From assembly GCA_024277955.1 (NCBI GenBank), contig JAJRUE010000267.1, positions 1-12,629 of the forward strand: 12,629 nt of DNA, written 5' to 3'. Each line of letters starts with the position of its first letter. Positions within the stretch are counted from its first letter, which is position 1. Below the pieces are notes generated by a model that saw only the letters and a list, made by a program, of their open reading frames with translations, was not told the DNA's origin and searched no databases. Positions 1-5,869 of this stretch are shown piece after piece. The DNA is from Alphaproteobacteria bacterium (lineage in GTDB: Bacteria; Pseudomonadota; Alphaproteobacteria; Rhodobacterales; Rhodobacteraceae). The position numbers were made by a program, and so were the translations under genes.

Positions 1-76
1 AACGGCAGCCATTGCCTGTGCGGCCCCCTTGCGCCATTGTCGCGCCGAAGGTTTCAGTTGATCGGGGGAAAACGAC

Positions 77-856
77 ATGGATCTGGGAATTTCCGGCCGC
101 AGGGCCGTGGTATGCGCCTCGTCAAAGGGGCTGGGGCTGGGGTGTGCGCGCGCGCTGGCGGGCGAGGGTGTCAACCTGGTGATGAACGCCCGCGGGGCCG
201 AAACGCTGGAAGCCTCGGCCCAGGCGATCCGCGATGATTTCGGCGTGGAGGTCACCACCGTGGCCGCCGACATCACTACCGCCGAAGGGCGCGAAGCGGT
301 GCTGGCCGCCGGCGCCGGCGCCGACATTCTGGTGAACAACGCCGGCGGGCCGCCGCCGGGGACCTGGTCGGACTGGTCGCGCGAAGACTTCATCGCCGCG
401 CTCGACGCCAACATGCTGGCGCCGGTGGCGATGATCCAGGGGCTGGTACCGGCCATGATGCAGCGCAAATGGGGCCGGGTGGTCAACATCACCTCGATGT
501 CGGTGAAATCGCCGATCGCCATTCTGGGCCTGTCCAACGCCGCGCGCGCCGGGCTGACCGGTTTCGTCGCCGGCACCTCGCGCCAGGTGGCGCCCGATGG
601 GGTGGTGATGAACAACCTGCTGCCGGGCATCCACGCCACCGAGCGCGCGGATGCGCTGGACGGCGCGGTGGCAAAGGCCGAAGGGATTTCCATCGAGGAC
701 GCGCGCGCCCGGCGCGCGGCGACCATCCCGGCGCGCCGCTACGGCACGATCGAGGAATTCGGCGCCGCCTGCGCCTTCCTGTGTTCGCAGTTCGCCGGCT
801 TCATCGTCGGCCAGAACATCCTGCTGGACGGCGGCGCGGTGAACGCCACGCTTTGA
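77..856 (+). CDS. Atypical SDR-family oxidoreductase (BKR-like), 259 aa
   Basis: A Rossmann-fold short-chain dehydrogenase/reductase homologue of normal length for the family. What is seen: an N-terminal nucleotide-binding loop ASSKGLGLG at residues 14-22 (the classical form is TGxxxGxG, so the Thr-Gly is missing), NNAG at 87-90, the structural Asn at 112, Ser140 in NITS, and a C-terminal GQNILLDGG segment typical of FabG-like SDRs. The catalytic YxxxK is absent: the aligned residues are Leu150 and Asn154 (LGLSN). This matches a known SDR subgroup related to 3-oxoacyl-ACP reductase that lacks a perfect cofactor motif and tetrad, so the reaction cannot be assigned and it may not be a standard reductase. 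The start is supported by GGGGGAA about 7 nt upstream. A hairpin and a composite repeat follow the stop. No substrate can be inferred from the neighbours. Confidence 0.9.
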   Translation: MDLGISGRRAVVCASSKGLGLGCARALAGEGVNLVMNARGAETLEASAQAIRDDFGVEVTTVAADITTAEGREAVLAAGAGADILVNNAGGPPPGTWSDWSREDFIAALDANMLAPVAMIQGLVPAMMQRKWGRVVNITSMSVKSPIAILGLSNAARAGLTGFVAGTSRQVAPDGVVMNNLLPGIHATERADALDGAVAKAEGISIEDARARRAATIPARRYGTIEEFGAACAFLCSQFAGFIVGQNILLDGGAVNATL

Positions 857-866
857 ACCATGGCGC

Positions 867-885
867 AGGGGGCTTTCCGCCCCCT
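867..885 (+). terminator. GGGGGC hairpin after the SDR gene (terminator-like)
   Basis: A perfect 7-bp stem, AGGGGGC (867-873) and GCCCCCT (879-885), with the loop TTTCC, lies 10 nt after the SDR stop codon. It has no clear T tract, only CTT, as is common for 3' ends in high-GC genomes, so termination is inferred. The identical stem with a different loop follows bioY at 12337-12355, and both are the first module of the composite repeat. Confidence 0.5.
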
Positions 886-997
886 CTTGGCCTGACGGCC
901 AATTCACCCCCGAGGATACTCGTGGACAGAAGAAAGTCCGCTGTTTCTTCTGTCCGCAAATATCCCCGCCGGAGGCACCGCGACGCGCGAATGCGCG
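867..997. repeat. Composite palindromic intergenic repeat, copy 1 (full)
   Basis: Modules in order: the GGGGGC hairpin (867-885); a second perfect hairpin TTGGCC/GGCCAA (887-892/897-902); arm type A (904-935, starting TCACCCCCGAGGATACT and ending GGACAGAAGAAA); an 8-nt spacer; arm type B in reverse orientation (944-976, ending CCCCGCCGGAGGC); and a short distal hairpin CGCGC/GCGCG (984-988/993-997). The inner inverted repeat, 924-935 with 944-955, is a perfect 12 bp, and the arms stay partly complementary outward to about 32 bp. The copy sits between two co-directional genes. Related copies are at 2236, 5870 and 12337. The sequence and symmetry are seen directly; origin and function are unknown. 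Confidence 0.85.
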
Positions 998-1095
998 GCG
1001 CATCTGCCGCAAAGCGCCCACTTGCAGCCTGCACTCGGGGCTGCTATCCCGCTCAAACCCGATGTTTTTTGTCGGAGAAGTGAGGGCAAGCCGCC

Positions 1096-2193
1096 GTGAG
1101 CAGGGACATCCCGAGGCTGGAGGTCAGGAACATCACGCGCCGTTTCGACGGGCGTGTGGTGGTGGACGACCTGTCGCTGCGGGTGATGCCGGGGCAGGTG
1201 ACCTGTCTGCTGGGTCCGTCGGGCTGCGGCAAGTCCACGACCTTGCGGATCATCGCCGGGGTTGACCGGCAGGACGACGGCGCGGTGCTGGTGGACGGGC
1301 GGGTGATTTCGGATGCCGGCCACCACACGCCGCCGGAAGATCGGTCGGTCGGGCTGATGTTTCAGGATTTCGCGCTGTTTCCGCATCTGAGCGTGGCGCA
1401 GAACGTGGCCTTCGGGCTCAAGGGGCGGGCCGGGGCGCATCGCGACCGGGTGCTCGAGTTGCTGGAAAAGGTGAACCTGCCGCATCTGATCGACGCCTGG
1501 CCGCACCAGCTTTCGGGGGGCGAGCAGCAGCGGGTGGCGCTGGCGCGCGCGCTGGCGCCGCGGCCGCGGATCATGCTGATGGACGAGCCGTTTTCGGGGC
1601 TGGACGAGCGGCTCAAGGATGACATCCGCGACGCGACGCTGGCGATCCTCAAGGACGAGGGCACTGCGGTTCTGCTGGTGACCCACGAGCCCGCCGAAGC
1701 CATGCGCATGGCCGACGAGATTGCGCTGATGCGCGCCGGGCGGATCGTTCAGAGCGGCGCGCCCTACAATATCTACAACGCGCCGGTGGACAAGGCGGCG
1801 GCGGCTTTCTTCAGTGATATCAACGTGATCAAGGGCGAAGTTAAGGGCGCCCTGGTGACCACGCCCTTTGGCGAGTTTCTGGCGCCCGGCTATCCGGACG
1901 GCACCGGGATCGAGATCGTCATTCGTCCGCAGCATCTGCGCATCGATTTCGACCGGGGCGGGCATGGGCCCAACCCGACGCCTCAGGACGGGGTGGCGGC
2001 GCGCGGGATCGTCGAACGGGCGCGTTTCATGGGGCGCGAAAGCCTGGTCGAGTTCCGGATGGATTACGACGGTTCGGTGCTCAAGGCGACGGTGCCTTCG
2101 GTATTTCTGCCCAAGCCGGGCACGCCGCTGTGGCTGATGATCCGGCGCGGGCGGTGCTTTGTGTTTCCGGCCGAGGGGCGCGGGGACGGTTGA
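1096..2193 (+). CDS. ABC transporter ATP-binding protein, FbpC/PotA-like, 365 aa
   Basis: Cytoplasmic ATPase subunit of an ABC importer. All nucleotide-binding motifs are intact: Walker A GPSGCGKST (40-48), Q-loop Gln90 in MFQDFALFPHLSV, signature LSGGEQ (139-144), Walker B IMLMDEP with Asp163/Glu164, D-loop Asp170 and switch His197. Residues from about 240 to 365 form the extra C-terminal TOBE-like regulatory domain of the FbpC/PotA/MalK group, including IRPQHLRI. The order and length fit ferric-iron, thiamine or polyamine importers, but the sequence does not decide between them. No permease or binding-protein gene is adjacent, so it is an orphan here and must work with subunits encoded elsewhere. 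The GTG start is chosen because GAGGG lies about 9 nt upstream and the first residues lead straight into the first beta strand (RLEVRNITRRF). Upstream, 1004-1095 holds weak hairpins but no clear promoter. Confidence 0.92.
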   Translation: MSRDIPRLEVRNITRRFDGRVVVDDLSLRVMPGQVTCLLGPSGCGKSTTLRIIAGVDRQDDGAVLVDGRVISDAGHHTPPEDRSVGLMFQDFALFPHLSVAQNVAFGLKGRAGAHRDRVLELLEKVNLPHLIDAWPHQLSGGEQQRVALARALAPRPRIMLMDEPFSGLDERLKDDIRDATLAILKDEGTAVLLVTHEPAEAMRMADEIALMRAGRIVQSGAPYNIYNAPVDKAAAAFFSDINVIKGEVKGALVTTPFGEFLAPGYPDGTGIEIVIRPQHLRIDFDRGGHGPNPTPQDGVAARGIVERARFMGRESLVEFRMDYDGSVLKATVPSVFLPKPGTPLWLMIRRGRCFVFPAEGRGDG

Positions 2194-2204
2194 GCCGTTT
2201 AGGG

Positions 2205-2224
2205 CCCGGCGTGGCGCTGCCGGG
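2205..2224 (+). terminator. GC hairpin after the ABC ATPase gene
   Basis: A perfect 6-bp stem CCCGGC (2205-2210) and GCCGGG (2219-2224) with an 8-nt loop lies 11 nt past the stop codon and just before the solo repeat arm at 2236. There is no T tract. A role in 3'-end formation is inferred from position only. Confidence 0.35.
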
Positions 2225-2235
2225 GCGGCCAGGCT

Positions 2236-2267
2236 GCCTCCGGCGGGGATATTTTCGGACAGAAGAA
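2236..2267. repeat. Palindromic intergenic repeat, copy 2 (solo type B arm)
   Basis: A single 32-bp B arm, beginning GCCTCCGGCGGGGATATTT and ending GGACAGAAGAA. It differs from the left arm of copy 3 at one base (TTTTC for TTTGC). No partner arm follows: the sequence goes directly to the stop codon of the regulator gene on the other strand. It lies between convergent genes and is either a remnant or a half-unit. Confidence 0.8.
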
Positions 2268-2308
2268 GATGCGCACAGGCCGGCGGGCACGGCGCGGGGG
2301 CGGGTGGT

Positions 2309-3001
2309 TCAACCGGCGGGGGCGAGGCTGTCGATGTGGTCGACGCGGATGGTTTTTTCGCCCGGCTCGCCGTCGCACAGGAAGGTGCAGGTCCAGACCC
2401 GGCCCCAGAACTCCAGCTTCAGCAGTCGCGCGACGCAGCTGTGGCGCGTGCCGTTGGGATCGCGGTGGCTCAGCCAGACCGCGCGGCGGTTGCGCAGGGC
2501 GGCGCGCAGGGCCGGCATGTGGCGGATGCCGGCGGCGGGGTCGGCAAACGGGTGCACCGCAAGCCCCCAGCCGGCGGGTTCGGCCGGCGCGCCTTCGGGC
2601 AGGGCGGCATCGATGCGCGCCGCCAGCCGTTGCGCCGCATCGCGCAGCGACGGATCGTCGGCCTGGCTCATCACCGCCAGCCCCAGGTGCAGCGCTTCGA
2701 GTTCTCCCATGTCCAGGTTCAGCGCCGGCAGGGTGACAGGCGCCGTCATCCGGTAGCCCTGTCCGCGCCGCCCGGCCACCGGCACGCCCGAGCGTTTCAG
2801 CGTGTCGATATCGCGATACAGGCTGCGCGTGGTGATCCCCAGGGTTTTCGCCAGATCGGCGCCGCGATGCAGCCCGCCGTCGCGCAGCAGGGCGATCAGG
2901 GCCACCAGCCGGTCCTTGCGGGCGACTCGCCCTGGCGCGGGTTTCGCCGGTGGGGGCCGTTGCGCGCGGGGCGGGGCCGGGGTTCGGGGCGAATCGGTCA
3001 T
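2309..3001 (-). CDS. YafY-like HTH/WYL-domain transcriptional regulator, 230 aa
   Basis: DNA-binding regulator. A Pro/Ala/Arg-rich N-terminus (1-27) precedes a winged helix-turn-helix of the HTH_11/DeoR kind (about 29-85; GADLAKTLGITTRSLYRDI is the recognition region). The C-terminal part (about 163-228) matches the WYL ligand-sensing domain, but the name-giving triplet is Trp203-Thr204-Cys205. The frame stays open back to a TTG at 3025, but that codon lies inside a palindromic operator. ATG codons are at 3013, 3010 and 3001. I choose 3001 because a good -10 box (TATGAT, 3014-3009) ends 7 nt before it, so the transcript would begin at the ATG, and because no Shine-Dalgarno sequence precedes the other starts. 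The ligand and targets are unknown. The gene is divergent from tatA, with about 195 bp between the starts, and the operator suggests autoregulation. Confidence 0.85.
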   Translation of the reverse strand: MTDSPRTPAPPRAQRPPPAKPAPGRVARKDRLVALIALLRDGGLHRGADLAKTLGITTRSLYRDIDTLKRSGVPVAGRRGQGYRMTAPVTLPALNLDMGELEALHLGLAVMSQADDPSLRDAAQRLAARIDAALPEGAPAEPAGWGLAVHPFADPAAGIRHMPALRAALRNRRAVWLSHRDPNGTRHSCVARLLKLEFWGRVWTCTFLCDGEPGEKTIRVDHIDSLAPAG

Positions 3002-3008
3002 CCCGGCC

Positions 3009-3035
3009 ATCATAACAACTGACAAAACCTGTCAG
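3009..3035 (-). promoter_or_regulatory. Promoter and 17-bp operator of the WYL regulator gene
   Basis: Reading the minus strand, CTGACA (3035-3030), 5 nt, then TGTCAG (3024-3019) form a perfect 6+5+6 palindrome. CTGACA also resembles a -35 box, and TATGAT (3014-3009) resembles a -10 box at a spacing of 15 bp. The operator therefore covers the -35 box and spacer, as expected for autorepression. The ATG at 3001 falls where transcription should start, which predicts a leaderless mRNA. The symmetry is seen directly; binding by the adjacent regulator is inferred. Confidence 0.6.
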
Positions 3036-3112
3036 GAGATTTTGCAGCCGCGCATTGCCCGCCGCCCGATTGTGCAGAAGCGGAAAAATTCCGGAAATGC
3101 GGCGTTTGTGTC

Positions 3113-3141
3113 TTTTCCAACGGCGCAAGAGCCAATAGATA
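3113..3141 (+). promoter_or_regulatory. Possible tat operon promoter (weak)
   Basis: TAGATA at 3136-3141 is a fair -10 box, 17 bp after TTTTCC (3113-3118), which is a poor -35. A start near 3148 would give a leader of about 50 nt ending in the tatA ribosome-binding site GGGAGAG. The region 3036-3196 holds no other gene-like signal. The regulator operator at 3019-3035 is about 80 bp upstream of this promoter. Confidence 0.3.
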
Positions 3142-3196
3142 CGGTGGGTGAATTTCCAGGGGCGGCACATCGCGGCCCGCACAAGGGAGAGACCCC

Positions 3197-3409
3197 ATGC
3201 TCAACAATATCGGACTTCCGGGCCTTCTGCTGATCGCCGTTGTCGTTCTCGTGCTTTTCGGGCGCGGCAAGATTTCGTCGCTGATGGGCGAAGTCGGCAA
3301 GGGCATTTCGTCGTTCAAGAAAGGCGTGAACGAGGGCAATAAGGAACTCGAGGATCAGGCCGCGGCCGCCAAGGACGTGACCCCCGAAGAGGAAAAGGAC
3401 CAGGTCTGA
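3197..3409 (+). CDS. tatA: Sec-independent translocase protein TatA, 70 aa
   Basis: Small inner-membrane protein whose oligomers let folded twin-arginine substrates cross the membrane. The layout is typical: a short N-terminus, one membrane helix (about residues 6-20, LPGLLLIAVVVLVLF), the FGRGK hinge (21-25), an amphipathic helix ending SSFKKGVNEG (38-47), and a polar acidic tail (TPEEEKDQV). The length is slightly below the family average. GGGAGAG 5 nt before the ATG is a good ribosome-binding site. It heads the operon tatA-tatB-tatC-DUF815 and is followed by a 42-nt gap to tatB. TatA and TatE cannot be told apart by motif alone; the operon position makes this TatA. Confidence 0.95.
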   Translation: MLNNIGLPGLLLIAVVVLVLFGRGKISSLMGEVGKGISSFKKGVNEGNKELEDQAAAAKDVTPEEEKDQV

Positions 3410-3451
3410 GGACCGGGGCCGTGGTTCGGGGCCGGGCGGGGCTGAGCGCGC

Positions 3452-4045
3452 ATGTTTGACATCGGCTGGAGCGAATTGCTGGTAATTGGCGTCGTGGCGC
3501 TGATCGTGGTGGGTCCCAAGGACCTGCCGCAGATGTTCCGCACGCTGGGTCGGTTCACGGCCAAGGCCAAGTCGATGGCCCGCGAATTCACCCGCGCGAT
3601 GGAGGACGCCGCCGACGAGGCCGGCGTCAAGGACGTGGCCAAGGATCTCAAGAGCGCGACATCGGCGCGTTCGCTGGGGCTGGACAAGGTGGAAGAAGCG
3701 GTCACCAAGTTCGAACAGTGGAACCCGATGGACGACAAGGATGACGGCGACGCGAAGCCGGCCAAGGGTCCGGCGACCGAGGCGCTCAGCAAGGAGCGCG
3801 CCGAGGTGGCCGAAAAGATCCGCGATGCCGGGGCCAAGGCCGCGCTCAAGCGCAAGGCCGCCGAAACCGGGGCGAACGAGGCCGGGGCGAAAACGCTCGC
3901 CAAAAAGCCCGCGGCGAAAAAGCCTGCGGCCAAGAAACCCGCTGCCAAGAAACCAGCCGCAAGGAAACCTGCGGCAAAGAATTCCTCTGCCAGCAAGCCG
4001 GCTGCGAAAAAGCCCGCCGCCGGGGCCGGCGGCAAGGGGGCCTAG
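3452..4045 (+). CDS. tatB: Sec-independent translocase protein TatB, 197 aa, with Lys/Pro/Ala repeat tail
   Basis: Receptor subunit that pairs with TatC to bind twin-arginine signal peptides. Diagnostic TatB features: MFDIGWSELLVI with Glu8 in the membrane helix (7-20), the Gly21-Pro22 hinge, then a long amphipathic helix (about 25-75) and a charged region rich in Ala, Glu and Lys (75-145). Residues 151-190 are built from KKPAA-type units, like histone H1 tails, and the protein ends GAGGKGA. The length is toward the upper end for TatB because of this tail. No strong Shine-Dalgarno precedes the ATG (nearest GGGGC about 15 nt away), so translation may be coupled to tatA. The stop codon directly abuts the tatC ATG. 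Confidence 0.94.
   Translation: MFDIGWSELLVIGVVALIVVGPKDLPQMFRTLGRFTAKAKSMAREFTRAMEDAADEAGVKDVAKDLKSATSARSLGLDKVEEAVTKFEQWNPMDDKDDGDAKPAKGPATEALSKERAEVAEKIRDAGAKAALKRKAAETGANEAGAKTLAKKPAAKKPAAKKPAAKKPAARKPAAKNSSASKPAAKKPAAGAGGKGA
3902..4021 (+). repeat. Coding repeat: KKPAA-type units in TatB
   Basis: About 120 bp encode near-perfect pentapeptide units (KKPAA four times, RKPAA, then a KNSSAS interruption and two more KPAA units). Codons vary between units: AAA/AAG, CCC/CCT/CCA/CCG, GCG/GCC/GCT/GCA. The repeat is therefore old at DNA level and kept at protein level, not a fresh slippage product. Confidence 0.85.
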
Positions 4046-4969
4046 ATGAGTGCTCAGGACGAAATCGAGGACAGCTCGGCGCCGCTGATCGAGCATCTCG
4101 CCGAGTTGCGCAACCGGCTGATCCATTCGGCCGTCGCCTTTATCATCGGCATGGTGATTGCCTTCAGTTTCTGGAACCCGGTGTTCAACTTCCTGACCCA
4201 CCCGCTGTGCAACGCCATGGCCGAGCGGGGCCAGTCCGACTGCGGGCTGATCCTGATCAAGCTGCAGGAAGGCTTCTTCGTGGCGATCTCGATTTCGCTG
4301 CTGGGCGGCCTGGTGCTGTCCTTCCCCTATATCAGCTACCAGCTGTGGCGTTTCGTGGCGCCGGGGCTCTACAAGAACGAAAAGAACGCCTTTCTGCCGT
4401 TCCTGGTGGCCTCGCCGGTGATGTTCGCCGCCGGCGCGTCGTTCGCGTTTTTCGTGGTGACGCCGCTGGCCTTCAACTTTTTCCTCGGCTTTCAGCAACC
4501 GGGAACGGTGCTGGACGGGGACGCGGGCCAGGCGGTGGCCGGGATCGCCTTTCAGGGCTCGGCCCAGGAATACCTGCGCCTGACCATCAAGTTCATCGTC
4601 GCTTTCGGCCTGACCTTCCAACTGCCGGTGCTGCTGACGCTGATGGGCAAGGCCGGGCTGGTCAGCTCGCAAGGGCTGGGGGCGGTGCGCAAATACGCGG
4701 TGGTCGGTATCCTGGTGCTGGCCGCGGTGGTGACCCCGCCCGACGTGATCACCCAGGTGATCCTGTTCACCGTGGTTTACGGGCTTTACGAGGTGTCGAT
4801 CTTCCTGGTGCGCCGGGTCGAACGCAAGCGCAACGAAAAGCTGCGCGCCGAAGGGCTGTTGTTCGACGAAGACGAGTTTGACGAGGACGACGACCTGTAT
4901 GGCGACCTTGGCGATGGCGATGGCGAAGGCGTAGACGACGGCCCGGATGGCGCCCGGGACGATGACTGA
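4046..4969 (+). CDS. tatC: Sec-independent translocase protein TatC, 307 aa, with acidic tail
   Basis: Six-helix membrane core of the Tat translocase that recognises the twin-arginine motif. Seen: the cytoplasmic N-terminal signature HLAELRNRL (17-25); hydrophobic segments at about 28-43, 77-97, 118-150, 181-201, 217-229 and 236-256; Glu112 in GLYKNEKN, matching the conserved signal-binding glutamate; and TPPD (230-233) before the last helix. A cluster of basic residues (RRVERKRNEKLR, 256-267) is followed by an acidic tail: residues 269-307 contain 20 Asp/Glu and one Arg. Most TatC proteins end soon after the last helix, so this tail is an extension. The start abuts the tatB stop and the end overlaps the next gene by 8 nt, which implies translational coupling. 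Confidence 0.96.
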   Translation: MSAQDEIEDSSAPLIEHLAELRNRLIHSAVAFIIGMVIAFSFWNPVFNFLTHPLCNAMAERGQSDCGLILIKLQEGFFVAISISLLGGLVLSFPYISYQLWRFVAPGLYKNEKNAFLPFLVASPVMFAAGASFAFFVVTPLAFNFFLGFQQPGTVLDGDAGQAVAGIAFQGSAQEYLRLTIKFIVAFGLTFQLPVLLTLMGKAGLVSSQGLGAVRKYAVVGILVLAAVVTPPDVITQVILFTVVYGLYEVSIFLVRRVERKRNEKLRAEGLLFDEDEFDEDDDLYGDLGDGDGEGVDDGPDGARDDD

Positions 4970-5807
4970 CGACGCGCTGGGCCGGATCGCGGCGGCGCTG
5001 GAACGGATGTCTCCGGCGCCGCGCGCGGCCCCGGACTTTGCCGCCGCCCAGGCCTTTGTCTGGCATGTGGACCCCGACCGGCTGAGCCCGGTGCAACGGG
5101 TCAACCGGATCGACCTTGCGCTGCTGCACGGGATCGACCGGGCGCGCGACACGCTGCTGCAGAACACCCGCCAGTTCGCCCAGGGCCTGCCGGCCAACAA
5201 CGCGCTGCTCTGGGGCGCGCGCGGCATGGGGAAATCCTCGCTGGTCAAGGCGGTGCACGCGGTCGTGGCGGCCGAGGCGCCGGGGCTGAAAATCGTCGAA
5301 GTGCAGCGCGAAGACCTGCCCTCGATCGGGCGGCTGCTGGCGCTGCTGCGCGGCGCGCAAGCGCGTTTCGTGCTGTTTTGCGACGACCTGTCGTTTTCGC
5401 ACGACGACGAACATTACAAATCGCTGAAAGCGGTGCTGGATGGCGGCATCGAGGGCCGCCCCGAAAACGTGGTGTTCTATGCCACCTCGAACCGCCGCCA
5501 CCTGATGCCGCGCGACATGATCGAGAACGAACGCTCCAGCGCCATCAACCCGTCCGAGGCGGTGGAAGAAAAGGTCTCGCTGTCCGACCGGTTCGGCCTG
5601 TGGCTGGGGTTCCATGCCTGCAGCCAGGACGAATACCTGGCGATGGTGCGCGGCTATTGCACGGCCTTCGGGATCAGGATCGACGATGACACCCTGCGCG
5701 CCGAGGCGATCGAATGGCAAGCGACCCGCGGGGCGCGCTCGGGGCGCGTCGCCTGGCAGTTCGTGGTGGATCTGGCCGGACGAAAAGGCGTCCCGCTGCC
5801 AGCCTGA
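4962..5807 (+). CDS. DUF815-family AAA-type ATPase, about 281 aa
   Basis: Predicted cytoplasmic P-loop ATPase of the DUF815 family, whose function is not established. Seen: an N-terminal helical region (1-75); Walker A GARGMGKS (85-92); Walker B FVLFCDD with Asp141/Asp142; and FYATSNRR (172-179) with Asn177 as a sensor-1-like residue. A C-terminal stretch SDRFGLWLGFH may carry an arginine finger. The length is normal for the family. An ATG at 4947 is in frame, but I choose 4962 because it forms the compact 8-nt overlap ATGACTGA with the tatC stop. It is thus the last gene of the tat operon, translated by coupling. The link with Tat is positional only. It converges on nlpD, with a palindromic repeat between the two. 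Confidence 0.88.
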   Translation: MTDDALGRIAAALERMSPAPRAAPDFAAAQAFVWHVDPDRLSPVQRVNRIDLALLHGIDRARDTLLQNTRQFAQGLPANNALLWGARGMGKSSLVKAVHAVVAAEAPGLKIVEVQREDLPSIGRLLALLRGAQARFVLFCDDLSFSHDDEHYKSLKAVLDGGIEGRPENVVFYATSNRRHLMPRDMIENERSSAINPSEAVEEKVSLSDRFGLWLGFHACSQDEYLAMVRGYCTAFGIRIDDDTLRAEAIEWQATRGARSGRVAWQFVVDLAGRKGVPLPA

Positions 5808-5869
5808 CCCGGGCTTGACCCGGCGACGACCAGAACAAGGGATTGCGCCGCGCTGACGCGCGTCGCGGT

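Noticed and set aside
867..997. CRISPR array
   Set aside because: The repeats are single, widely separated and palindromic, with no regular spacers and no cas genes.
1032..1095. ACTCGGGGCTGC upstream of the ABC ATPase resembles the start of a TPP riboswitch
   Set aside because: The essential CUGAGA core and the second sensor helix are not present, so the likeness is short and probably chance.
3036..3196. A small RNA or small gene between the WYL regulator and tatA
   Set aside because: Only short imperfect stems (around CGGAAAAATTCCG, 3081-3093) and no convincing ribosome-binding site and frame other than tatA.
3752..4045. Possible frameshift or degenerate 3' end of tatB because of the low-complexity tail
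   Set aside because: The frame is intact with varied synonymous codons, and the stop abuts tatC exactly as in a normal operon.
3032..5248. A 738-codon open frame on the minus strand antisense to the whole tat operon
   Set aside because: It is a shadow of high-GC codon bias: the tatA, tatB, tatC and DUF815 frames are recognised families, the antisense frame has no recognisable domain, and its repetitive part is the reverse of the TatB KPAA codons.
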